Shown here piece after piece: positions 41,514 through 49,186 of a stretch of 64,000 bases of DNA; position 1 is the first letter of the stretch, and each line of letters opens with the position of its first letter. A program made the translations under genes and the position numbers. The stretch comes from Crossiella sp. S99.2 (GTDB lineage Bacteria; Actinomycetota; Actinomycetes; Mycobacteriales; Pseudonocardiaceae): assembly GCF_023094165.1 (NCBI RefSeq), contig NZ_JALMDK010000015.1, forward strand, positions 124,001 to 188,000, read 5' to 3'. A model generated the notes under the pieces. That model ran no database searches. It saw nothing but the letters and a program-made list of their open reading frames with translations, and had not been told where the DNA came from.

Positions 41514-43175
41514 CTAGCTGAGCAGCCGGACCTCAATGGCCTCCTCAGCCATGCCACCCCACCGGACACCCAGCTTCAGCGCCGGGTGGCAGCTGCGGTT
41601 CGACCGGCGCCAAGCGTAGACCGCGGCGGCGGCGATCAGCGGCGTCGCGTTCACCTCGAACAGCCAGCCGGCGCCGGCGAACAGGCGCACGATGCTGCCG
41701 CCGGCGGTGGCCGCGGCCATCACCATGCATGCCCGGTGGTGCGGGCTGTTCGTCCAGTGCATCGCCGCAGACCGCGGCTGCGGTGTTTCCCGCACTACGA
41801 TCTCGGCTTGTTGCCGGAAGTGCCTGTCGACCACCTCGTCCGAGATCACCAAGAAGGAGTCGTCACCACCCTCGAACCACCGGTGCTGGCCGACTGCAGC
41901 GGGATACCGTTCGAGCACGATGCGACCGGTGGTCGCGGTTGCTTCGTAGAGCCCGGCGGTCATCCGGTAGGCAGAGATACCCGGAGTGGGCAACGGCACC
42001 GGGTCAGGGACCGGGTGGTCGCGGAGGCGTTCGCTCTGCGGCGCCAGGTCCAGCATGCCGTAGAGGGCCTTCCACAGCGTCTGCCGGGCTCGGCCGCGAT
42101 TGCCGATGATGTGGTCGGCGATTTCCTGCGCTGCGGACACATTGGCGGGTGGCACCCCCGTCTCCACCTGTGTGCGCACGTCACCGGCCAGGTCGAGCGG
42201 TATCCGGACATCAAACAGGGCAAAGTTCGGCGAACGTGGATCCGCCTCGGCCCGGTTGCCGCCCACCGCGAGGAAGCGGATGCCCAGCGCGGCGGCGTAG
42301 ACCGACACCGAACCGTGGTCGCCGACCACCAGATCCGCCGCGGCCAGGGCTCCGCGCCAGCCCGCATGCCCCGGGATGAGCAGCAGTCCAGCGTCGAGCG
42401 CATTCCGGAACCTGGTCTTGATCGCAAGCTCGCCGTACTTCCGCCACACGTTGTGGTGCAGGACCATCGCGACCCGGTACTCGTCCGATGGCAGTTGGGC
42501 GAGCAGCTTGCTCGCCACCTCGGGCTCGGTGGCCTCCGCGCAGTTCTCGCCCCAGGTCGAGGAGATCAGCACCAGTTGCTGCCGTTCCTGCACCCCCAGC
42601 CACCGGCGGATCCATTCCCTACGAACCCTGTTGTTCTCGATCGTGTCCAGAGTCGGGTCACCGATCACCACGGCCCGGTCGACAGCCATCGGGCAGGCCG
42701 AGGCCAGCCGTCCGATCTGTTCTTCATGCGACAGGAAGATTCTGGCGGGCACTACGCGGTCGCCCAAGGTGAGTTCCCGCTGCGACAGCCCCACGGCTTC
42801 GACGCGGTTGCCAGTCCGGGTCGGCAGGATCCGGGCGAAGCCGGCGCCGTGGGACACCACTGCCACCGGTCCGTTGAACGCGGCGAGACCAGTGCCGCAG
42901 TGCGCCGCCAGCACCAGGTCGTAGCGAGCCTGGACGGCCTCTTCATAGCTGATCACCTTGAGGCCCTGGGCTTCGAGCGCGGCAGCCAGTCCGGAGGCGT
43001 GATCCGAGCCGGGCTCGATGACCGCGTGCAAGGTGATCCGGTGGTCGTTGTCGAAGATCGGCAGGATGTCGATCATCCGATCCAGCGTGGTGTGGGTGCG
43101 GAACACGCACAGCACCCACCGCGTGTCAGGCCGGCCACCGCCTTGCCCTCTCGTGGATCTTCGCCGTGTCCCCAC
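41514..43175 (-). CDS. GT-B-fold, glycerophosphotransferase-like protein
   Basis: A 553-residue protein of a group common in Streptomyces and Pseudonocardiales and usually left as hypothetical. The two-domain Rossmann-like pattern is visible: VLCVFRTHTTLDRMIDILPIF, YDLVLAAHCGTG, VAVVSHGAGFARIL in the first half; LVLISSTWGEN, VAMVLHHNVW, LVVGDHGSVSVYAAALGIRFLAV in the second. The latter resembles the donor site of CDP-glycerol glycerophosphotransferases. The C-terminal 130 residues are extra. It diverges from the DUF5753 regulator across a palindrome-bearing space. The substrate is unknown. Confidence 0.65.
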   Translation of the reverse strand: MGTRRRSTRGQGGGRPDTRWVLCVFRTHTTLDRMIDILPIFDNDHRITLHAVIEPGSDHASGLAAALEAQGLKVISYEEAVQARYDLVLAAHCGTGLAAFNGPVAVVSHGAGFARILPTRTGNRVEAVGLSQRELTLGDRVVPARIFLSHEEQIGRLASACPMAVDRAVVIGDPTLDTIENNRVRREWIRRWLGVQERQQLVLISSTWGENCAEATEPEVASKLLAQLPSDEYRVAMVLHHNVWRKYGELAIKTRFRNALDAGLLLIPGHAGWRGALAAADLVVGDHGSVSVYAAALGIRFLAVGGNRAEADPRSPNFALFDVRIPLDLAGDVRTQVETGVPPANVSAAQEIADHIIGNRGRARQTLWKALYGMLDLAPQSERLRDHPVPDPVPLPTPGISAYRMTAGLYEATATTGRIVLERYPAAVGQHRWFEGGDDSFLVISDEVVDRHFRQQAEIVVRETPQPRSAAMHWTNSPHHRACMVMAAATAGGSIVRLFAGAGWLFEVNATPLIAAAAVYAWRRSNRSCHPALKLGVRWGGMAEEAIEVRLLS

Positions 43176-43312
43176 CTGATCACCCGACTAGAAGAGTTGA
43201 AGCGCTGGGGCGCTTGGTGCCAGTCAGCGTAGTTGCGTTACGATTGCCACCTTCTGGCTAGAAGTCTAGAGGCTGGGGGGCAAAATGGGAACATGCGTAC
43301 AGCGGACTAGCT

Positions 43313-43330
43313 ATCTGCTACCTAGCAGAT
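43313..43330. promoter_or_regulatory. Palindrome ATCTGCTA-CC-TAGCAGAT before XRE gene
   Basis: A perfect 8-bp inverted repeat with a 2-nt centre lies 31 bp before the ATG of the DUF5753 regulator. CTAGC half-sites flank it. It is a good candidate for an autoregulatory operator that also faces the GT-B-like gene. Confidence 0.55.
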
Positions 43331-43360
43331 CGGTCCGTGTCAGACCTTGGGAGACGAGAC

Positions 43361-44221
43361 ATGACAGCAGGCGGCAGCCCTGTCGCTTACCAGCGGCGGC
43401 TCCGGAGCGAGCTACGCCGGGCGCGTGAGGCGGCGGGGGTGACTCAGAAGGCGGTGGCCGAGGGGCTCGATTGGTCCCCGAGCAAGGTCATCCGGATTGA
43501 GACCGGAGCGGTTGGCATCTCGACGACCGACCTCAAGGCGCTGCTTGCCTTCTATGAGGTGAAGGACGAGGCGGTCGTTGAGTTGGTCGAGATCGCCAAG
43601 GCGAGCCGGAAGCAGGTGTGGTGGGACAAGCATCGACCACATTTCCGGCCAGCCTTCTTTTTCTTGATCGGACTGGAGTCGTCGGCTTCGGTGACGCGAC
43701 AATTTCAGTCGCTGCTGGTTCCTGGGTTGCTGCAGATCGAAGAGTACGCGCGTGAGATCATCGGCCTTTATGATCGGGACAATCCTGATATTATTGAGCG
43801 TGCTGTCCGGGTTCGCATGGAGCGTCAGGAACGTTTCTTCGAGAACGGGGCAAGGATCTTCTATGTATTGGATGAGGCGGTCTTGCGCCGCGCCGTCGGC
43901 GGAAAGGAGGTTATGCGGAAGCAGCTGCTGAAGCTCAAGGAGATGAATCGCCTTCCTCAGGTCAGAATCCAGGTTGTCGGGTTCGACAAGGGTGCGCACG
44001 TCGGCATGAAGGGGTCCTTCATCGTCTACGAGTTCGATGAGGAGGGTCAGGATCATGCCATCTATCTGGAATCCTCCAGTGGGGACACGCTGATCATTCA
44101 GAACAACCCGGAAGAAAACAGTAAGTATGTCGAACTGTTCGTCGAGTTGGAAACCCTTGCTTCTGCTGAGGGAGAGCTGGATGAGATCATCGACAGGGTG
44201 ATCGCGGAGTCTTTCTCTTAG
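43361..44221 (+). CDS. XRE regulator with DUF5753 ligand domain
   Basis: A 286-residue regulator of the actinomycete BldD-unrelated XRE/DUF5753 class. The HTH covers about 12-65 (LRRAREAAGVTQKAVAEGLDWSPSKVIRIE), and DUF5753 begins near residue 100 (FQSLLVPGLLQIEEYAREI; PQVRIQVVGF; GSFIVYEF). These regulators usually pair with a small DUF397 protein, here about 200 bp downstream. Base composition is clearly less GC-rich than neighbouring genes (many TTT, ATT, TAT codons), suggesting recent transfer. The ATG at 43361 has a GGGAG site and is preferred over a GTG 24 bases upstream. Confidence 0.93.
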   Translation: MTAGGSPVAYQRRLRSELRRAREAAGVTQKAVAEGLDWSPSKVIRIETGAVGISTTDLKALLAFYEVKDEAVVELVEIAKASRKQVWWDKHRPHFRPAFFFLIGLESSASVTRQFQSLLVPGLLQIEEYAREIIGLYDRDNPDIIERAVRVRMERQERFFENGARIFYVLDEAVLRRAVGGKEVMRKQLLKLKEMNRLPQVRIQVVGFDKGAHVGMKGSFIVYEFDEEGQDHAIYLESSSGDTLIIQNNPEENSKYVELFVELETLASAEGELDEIIDRVIAESFS

Positions 44222-44426
44222 TGCTGACGATCATGGCTCCAAGGGCGTGCCGGCATGCGCCGAGGAGTTGTTGCTGGCCGATTGGGGTAGCGAATTGTCC
44301 CGAACGGCCTATTGTTGGCGTGGTTTCTCCCTCGGTCGGCGGTAGGGGGCTTCGTGCGGAGTGGTTACCATCGAAAACGGTGATCGGGTCCGGACCTGCT
44401 GTCCGCGATCGTTCGAGGGGGGCAGA

Positions 44427-44693
44427 GTGGATCGGCGAACATCAGCACGGGTTGTCGAGGATGATCCTGCTGGCCTGGTCTGGATAAAAAGTTCGCGGAG
44501 CCCGGATGGCCACGGGCAGTGTGTCGAGGTGGCCGCCGGAGACGACATCGTCCACGTGCGCACCTCGCGTAACCGCGGTGGCGCCCGATTGACGTTCTCC
44601 GCTGACAGCTGGTCCTCGTTCTTGGGTAGTGTGGTGGCCGGGCGGATCCCAGAGTGCGGTCGGGGTGGGGTTCGCCCGGATCAGCCGCGCTGA
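44427..44693 (+). CDS. DUF397 protein
   Basis: An 88-residue protein with the DUF397 core WIKSSRSPDGHGQCVEVA, IVHVRTSRNRGG, LTFSADSWSSFL. It typically acts as the small partner of a DUF5753 XRE regulator. The GTG start follows GAGGGGGG by four bases. A longer, non-conserved C-terminal tail of about 17 residues overlaps the convergent TetR gene by 13 bp. Confidence 0.9.
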   Translation: MDRRTSARVVEDDPAGLVWIKSSRSPDGHGQCVEVAAGDDIVHVRTSRNRGGARLTFSADSWSSFLGSVVAGRIPECGRGGVRPDQPR

Positions 44694-45283
44694 CTCGTAC
44701 CCAGTCCGCGCAGCAAGAAATCGACCACGGCTTCCAGGTAGCCCTCCTCCTGGGGTGCTCGTCGCGCCACTAGTCGCCAGAACACCGGCGCCGCGATCAG
44801 GTCCAGGGCCAGTTCCAGATCGGTGTCCGCGGGTAGTTCGCCGCGTTCGATCGCCCGCCGCAGCACCACCGCGCCCCTGGCCCGCCTGGGTTCGCCGAGC
44901 AGTTCGGCCATGGCCGCGCCCAGTTCCGGGCGGCGGGCCGATTCGGCGATCAGGTCCGGCACGATCCGGGCGAAGCGCGGGTGGGTCAGCCAGTCCCGGA
45001 CCGCGTTCAGTGCGGCCAGCAGGTCACCGCGCAGCGAGCCCGTGTCCGGGGTGGCGGCCATCGGCACGCTCAGTTCGGCGACCACCGCCAGCACCATGTC
45101 CTGCTTGGCGGGCCAGCGCCGGTACAGCGCGCTCTTGCCCACCCCGGCGCGCTTGGCCACCGCCTCCATGGACAGCCGGCCGTAACCGGCCTCGGCCAGC
45201 TCGTCCAGGGCCGCCTCGGTGATCGCGGCGGTGACCTGGGGCTGGAGCACGGCGGCGCCGGTGGGGGTGCGACGGGGGATCAT
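44681..45283 (-). CDS. TetR-family regulator of the divergent NTF2/NmrA operon
   Basis: A 200-residue repressor with a TetR HTH (about 18-64; RLSMEAVAKRAGVGKSALYRRWPAKQDMVL) and a C-terminal TetR_C-like domain ending QEEGYLEAVVDFLLRGLG. The ATG lies directly against the left arm of a 21-bp inverted repeat, leaving no ribosome site, so a leaderless transcript is likely. The longer upstream frame translates the operator itself (a duplicated DGTVPS) and is rejected. It probably represses itself and the divergent two-gene operon. Confidence 0.93.
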   Translation of the reverse strand: MIPRRTPTGAAVLQPQVTAAITEAALDELAEAGYGRLSMEAVAKRAGVGKSALYRRWPAKQDMVLAVVAELSVPMAATPDTGSLRGDLLAALNAVRDWLTHPRFARIVPDLIAESARRPELGAAMAELLGEPRRARGAVVLRRAIERGELPADTDLELALDLIAAPVFWRLVARRAPQEEGYLEAVVDFLLRGLGTSQRG

Positions 45284-45338
45284 GGACGGAACGGTACCGT
45301 CCCGGCTATATTGACGTCGGGACGGGACCGTTCCGTCC
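45284..45338. promoter_or_regulatory. Large TetR operator: 21-bp inverted repeat
   Basis: The left arm (45284-45304, GGACGGAACGGTACCGTCCCG) and right arm (45318-45338) are inverted copies with one mismatch, around an AT-rich 13-nt spacer. Each arm is itself partly palindromic (CGGTACCG; CGGGACCG), so two dimers may bind side by side. It covers the promoters of the TetR gene and the NTF2-like gene. Confidence 0.75.
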
Positions 45339-45354
45339 AATCTGAGGAGTGAGC

Positions 45355-45783
45355 ATGCGAACACCACGGCAGACCTTCGCGCACGCGCTGGAGTTGTTGC
45401 TGGCCAAGGACATGGCCGCCTTCGTCAAGCTCTGGGCGCCGGAGGGGATCATGGAGTTCCCGTTCGCCGCGCCGGGCGCGCCGCGCCGGATCGAGGGGCG
45501 GGACCGGGTGTGGGAGTACCTGCGGGACTACCCGGAGATCCTGGACATCCGGGAGTTCCCGAGCGTCCGGGTGCACGAGACCACCGACCCGGAGGTGCTG
45601 GTCGTGGAGCTGGAGGCGGCCGGGTTCGTGGTGGCCAGCGGCCTGCCCTACCGGCTCGGCTATGTCGCGGTGCTGACCATCCGCGACGGCGAGATCCACA
45701 CCTACCGCGACTACTGGAGCCCGGCCGCGCTGGCCGGACTGCTCGACGGCGCGGTGACCCTGCCCGGGAGCGCCCGTGGCTGA
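45355..45783 (+). CDS. NTF2/SnoaL-like protein
   Basis: A 142-residue cystatin-like-fold protein of the SnoaL-type superfamily: TFAHALELLLAKDMAAFVKLWAPEGIMEFPFA, RIEGRDRVWEYL, YVAVLTIRDGEIHTYRDYWSP. Members are isomerases, cyclases or ligand-binding proteins; the exact reaction is unknown. The ATG has a TGAGGAG site. Its end overlaps the NmrA-like gene by 8 bp, so both are co-transcribed from the TetR-controlled promoter. Confidence 0.85.
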   Translation: MRTPRQTFAHALELLLAKDMAAFVKLWAPEGIMEFPFAAPGAPRRIEGRDRVWEYLRDYPEILDIREFPSVRVHETTDPEVLVVELEAAGFVVASGLPYRLGYVAVLTIRDGEIHTYRDYWSPAALAGLLDGAVTLPGSARG

Positions 45784-46621
45784 GCCGATCCTGGTCACCG
45801 GCGCCACCGGGACCACCGGTAGCAGGCTGGTCCGGCGGCTGCTCGCGGCCGGGCTCCAGGTGCGCGCGGCCAGCCGGAATCCCAGTGCCGCCAACCAGGT
45901 TCGCTTCGACTGGGCCGATCCGGGCACGCACGCCGCCGCGGTCGCCGGCGTGCGGCGGATGTACCTGGTCGCGCCGCCGGGCGTGGCCGAGCCGCTGCCG
46001 CTGGTGACGGAGTTCCTGCGCACCGCACTGGCCGCGGGGCTGGCACGGGTGGTGCTGCTCAGCTCCTCCGCGGTGCCCGAGGGCGCGCCGGCGCTGGGGG
46101 AGTTGCACGCGCTGGTGCGCCGCGAGTGTCCGGAGTGGACAGTGCTGCGGCCGTCCTGGTTCATGCAGAACTTCCTCGGTGATCACCCGCTTGCCGTGGG
46201 GTTGCGCGAAAAGGGTGAACTGGTCAGCGCGACCGGCGCCGGGCGGGTGGGCTTCATCGACGCCGGGGACATCGCCGCGGTGGCCGAGCACGCGCTGCTG
46301 GCCGAGCAGGCGCTGAACACCGAACTGGTGCTCACCGGGCCGGAAGCGCTCAGCTACGCCGACGCGGCCGCGATCTGGACCGAACTCGGCGTGCCGGCCC
46401 GGCACCACGCGGTCTCGGTGACCGAACTCACCCAGCGTCACATCGCCGCTGGTTACCCGCCGGACTTCGCCGCCCTGCTGGCCGGACTGGACGAGGGCAT
46501 CCGGCAGGGCTCGGAGGACCGGGTCACCGACACCGTGCGGCGGCTGACCGGACGCCAGCCCTGCTCCCTTCGCGCGGTGCTGCTGGGCGCGACGGCCGGA
46601 CAGGTACCGGCAAACGGGTGA
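45776..46621 (+). CDS. NmrA-like NAD(P)-binding oxidoreductase
   Basis: A 281-residue atypical short-chain dehydrogenase. The nucleotide loop VTGATGTTGSRLVRRLL and VVLLSSSAV, then TVLRPSWFMQNF, identify NmrA/quinone-oxidoreductase-2-like proteins. These bind NAD(P)(H) and act as redox sensors or quinone/aldehyde reductases. The GTG start lies inside the last codons of the NTF2-like gene. TetR control suggests response to a toxic small molecule. Confidence 0.88.
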   Translation: MAEPILVTGATGTTGSRLVRRLLAAGLQVRAASRNPSAANQVRFDWADPGTHAAAVAGVRRMYLVAPPGVAEPLPLVTEFLRTALAAGLARVVLLSSSAVPEGAPALGELHALVRRECPEWTVLRPSWFMQNFLGDHPLAVGLREKGELVSATGAGRVGFIDAGDIAAVAEHALLAEQALNTELVLTGPEALSYADAAAIWTELGVPARHHAVSVTELTQRHIAAGYPPDFAALLAGLDEGIRQGSEDRVTDTVRRLTGRQPCSLRAVLLGATAGQVPANG

Positions 46622-46800
46622 CGCGGAGTGGTAAAAAGCTTGCGGACGGTAATAGTTGCCGGGTGTGAAGCCAGCCGATCAGGAACGGACCGTAGCTAGC
46701 CGACTCCGGGCTGGCGTCGGTAGGCTTCCCAGTCGCCGTGCCTTGCACTCCCGACGTGCACGTGGACCCCCGACTACCGCGCACAAACAGGCCAGCAACC

Positions 46801-48957
46801 ATGACACTGCCACTCCCGGAAGACCTCCCGGCGCCGCGGCGCCCGGTGTCAGCTCATCAGGGCGGCTCCCCAGCCGATAATCCTCGTGAGCGGGAGAAAC
46901 TTGCCAGGAAGTGGGCGTACCTGGTCAGCACCACCGCCTACATCCCGCTCTCCCACCCCGAGGTGGAGCAGCGATTGCAGGCCCTGGTGGACATCCTGGT
47001 CGGCACCGTGCGGGCCGAGCCCTTCCTCCCCGCGCCTGCCGCACCGGTCGGCGCGGAGCTGGTCGCGCTCAACTGCGTCGGGCCGGAGAGCCTGGAGCGC
47101 AGTGTCGACGTGCTCGGCCGGGCCCTGCTCGCGCTGCCCAGCCTGCGCCGGGTCAACAAGCTCACCGACCGCGTGGTGATGGTGCTGGCCGCGCTCACCT
47201 CTGGCTACCTGGAGGCGTTCCGCGCCTTCATCTTCCAGCAGCAGGAGGCGCTGAACCGGGCGCTGTTCAAGGCGGCCAACGACGCCGAGCGGCAGCGCAA
47301 GGACAGCGACGCCCGGCTGGAGGAGGTCTTCCGCTGCTCGGCCAGCGGCATCGCCATCACCGACCTGGACGGCGCCTTCCTCAAGACCAACACCGCCGTG
47401 CACGAGCTGCTGGGCTACACCGCGGAGGAACTCACCGAGCTGACCCTGTTCGACCTGGTCGCGCCGGATGAGCGGGCCTCGCTGCGCAACGCCTGCGCCG
47501 ATCTGCGCGCCGGCCGGGTGGACCGGCTCCGGCAGCAGCGGAAACGCATGCTGCACAAGGAGGAGGAGCCGCTGTGGGCGCTGCTGAGCGTCTCGCTGCA
47601 GCCCAGTGCGGGCCAGGAGCCGGGCAGGCTCGTCACCGTGATCGCGGACGACACCCAGGTCACCGCGCTGCAGAAGACGCTGAACCGGCAGTCGCTGCAC
47701 GACATGGTGACCACGCTGCCCAACCGCCAGTACTTCAGCACCGCGGCCGAGACCATGCTGCGCCGGGCCGACCCGGCCACCGGCGTCACCCTGTACCACC
47801 TCGACCTGGACGCCTTCGCCGCGATCAACAACGGCTACGGCGCCGAGGTCGGCGACCGGCTGCTGCGGATCGTGGCCGATCGGCTGCTCACCATCTTCGA
47901 GGGCGAGGAGACGATCATCGCCCGCCTCGGCGGCGACGAGTTCGCGGTGCTGGTGCGCAACTCGGCGAACACCCCGAAGGTGCTCACCATGGTGCGGCGG
48001 ATCGACGAGGAGCTGTCCGAACCGGTCTACCTCAACGACACCACCGGCGTCGCCGTCTCGGCCACCATCGGCGTGGTGCACCAGCCGCGCCCCGGCATCA
48101 GCGCGATCGACCTGATGCGCACGGCGGATCTGACCCTGCGCCGGGTCAAGCGCACCGGCCACCGCCAGTGGGCCATGTTCGACCAGGGCAAGGACTGCGC
48201 CGACCGGGACGACTTCCGCATCGCCGGCGCGATGGCTGGCGCCTGGGAGAACGGCGAGGTCCAGCTCCGCCACCGCCCCGTGGTCCGCCTGGCCGACCAG
48301 GAACTACTCGGCCTGGAAGCCCTATTGCACTGGGACAGCCCCGAATTCGGCCCGCTCGACCACGACCGCTGCCGGGCCCTGGCCGAGTCCACCGGCCTGA
48401 TCGTGCCGCTGGGTTCCTGGCTGCTGCAGGCCGCCGCCGAACGCAACCGCCGCCGGGTGCAGCGCTCCGGCCGGGAACAACCGCTGCTGGTCAGCCTCAC
48501 CCCGACCCAGGTCGTCGAACCCGACTTCACCTGCGTGGTGCAACAGGTGGTCAACGACACCGGCCTGCCCAGCGAACAACTCCGTCTCGGCATCCCGGTG
48601 GCCGCCCTGGCCTCACCCATGGCTGTGGACAACCTCACCGATCTGGCCGACTCCGGCGTCCGCATCACCCTGGACGATTTCGGCTCGGCCACCGGCGAGA
48701 TCGAGTACCTGGAAGACCTGCCGGTCAGCGCGGTCCGGGTGTCCCGCTCCCTGGTCGCCCGCCAGGCGGCCCAGCCCGCCTCGCTGACCAGCAAGGCCCT
48801 GCGCGAACTGGTCGCCACCGCTCAGCTGGCCGGCGCCACGGTGCTGGTCGACGGCGTGCACACGCAGACCCAGGCGGACTGGTGGCGCGCGGTCGGCGCC
48901 GAATCAGCCACCGGTGACCTCTTCACCGCCGACCTGGCCGCCGACCCCACGGACTGA
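46801..48957 (+). CDS. PAS-GGDEF-EAL cyclic-di-GMP protein with decayed EAL domain
   Basis: A 718-residue cytoplasmic signalling protein. An N-terminal helical region (30-160) is followed by PAS (about 175-290, SASGIAITDLDGAFLKTNTAVHELLG), GGDEF (about 310-460; active-site GGDEF at 377-381) and EAL (about 470-715). The GGDEF site is intact, so c-di-GMP synthesis is likely. In EAL the LEALLHW and LDDFGSATG motifs remain, but the N-x-S motif is SLT, the metal Glu of the L-E-I-T strand is replaced in LRLGIPVAAL and the catalytic Lys strand reads VRVSRSL; phosphodiesterase activity is doubtful. ATG 46801 is preferred; GTG 46738 is possible. Confidence 0.88.
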   Translation: MTLPLPEDLPAPRRPVSAHQGGSPADNPREREKLARKWAYLVSTTAYIPLSHPEVEQRLQALVDILVGTVRAEPFLPAPAAPVGAELVALNCVGPESLERSVDVLGRALLALPSLRRVNKLTDRVVMVLAALTSGYLEAFRAFIFQQQEALNRALFKAANDAERQRKDSDARLEEVFRCSASGIAITDLDGAFLKTNTAVHELLGYTAEELTELTLFDLVAPDERASLRNACADLRAGRVDRLRQQRKRMLHKEEEPLWALLSVSLQPSAGQEPGRLVTVIADDTQVTALQKTLNRQSLHDMVTTLPNRQYFSTAAETMLRRADPATGVTLYHLDLDAFAAINNGYGAEVGDRLLRIVADRLLTIFEGEETIIARLGGDEFAVLVRNSANTPKVLTMVRRIDEELSEPVYLNDTTGVAVSATIGVVHQPRPGISAIDLMRTADLTLRRVKRTGHRQWAMFDQGKDCADRDDFRIAGAMAGAWENGEVQLRHRPVVRLADQELLGLEALLHWDSPEFGPLDHDRCRALAESTGLIVPLGSWLLQAAAERNRRRVQRSGREQPLLVSLTPTQVVEPDFTCVVQQVVNDTGLPSEQLRLGIPVAALASPMAVDNLTDLADSGVRITLDDFGSATGEIEYLEDLPVSAVRVSRSLVARQAAQPASLTSKALRELVATAQLAGATVLVDGVHTQTQADWWRAVGAESATGDLFTADLAADPTD

Positions 48958-49117
48958 CCACCCCAGCCTCGCCCGCACCGCACCCGCCCGCGCAGCACGC
49001 GCCCTGCCGCACGCCGCGCCCTCGCCCCCGTCCGTCCCTCGCCGCGCTGCACCCCGCCTTGCCCGCGCCGCGCCGCCCGAACCCGCCCCAACTCCGCCGA
49101 TCGGCTCTGGCCGCCCC

Positions 49118-49137
49118 GACCGAAAACGTTTACGGTC
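49118..49137 (+). promoter_or_regulatory. LacI-family-like operator before pectinase
   Basis: GACCGAAAACGTTTACGGTC is symmetric at 18 of 20 positions around a central CG (AAACGTTT core), the classic LacI/CcpA-type site. It lies 50 bp before the pectinase ATG. The surrounding 48958-49186 space is a C-rich strand with no gene. Confidence 0.6.
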
Positions 49138-49186
49138 AACCACGCCGCCCACCCCACCCCCTTCGTTCGACGCGGAAGAAGGAGCC

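Noticed and set aside
45284..45367. Longer start for the TetR gene at 44681
   Set aside because: The extra codons translate the inverted-repeat operator (duplicated DGTVPS) and are not part of the TetR fold.
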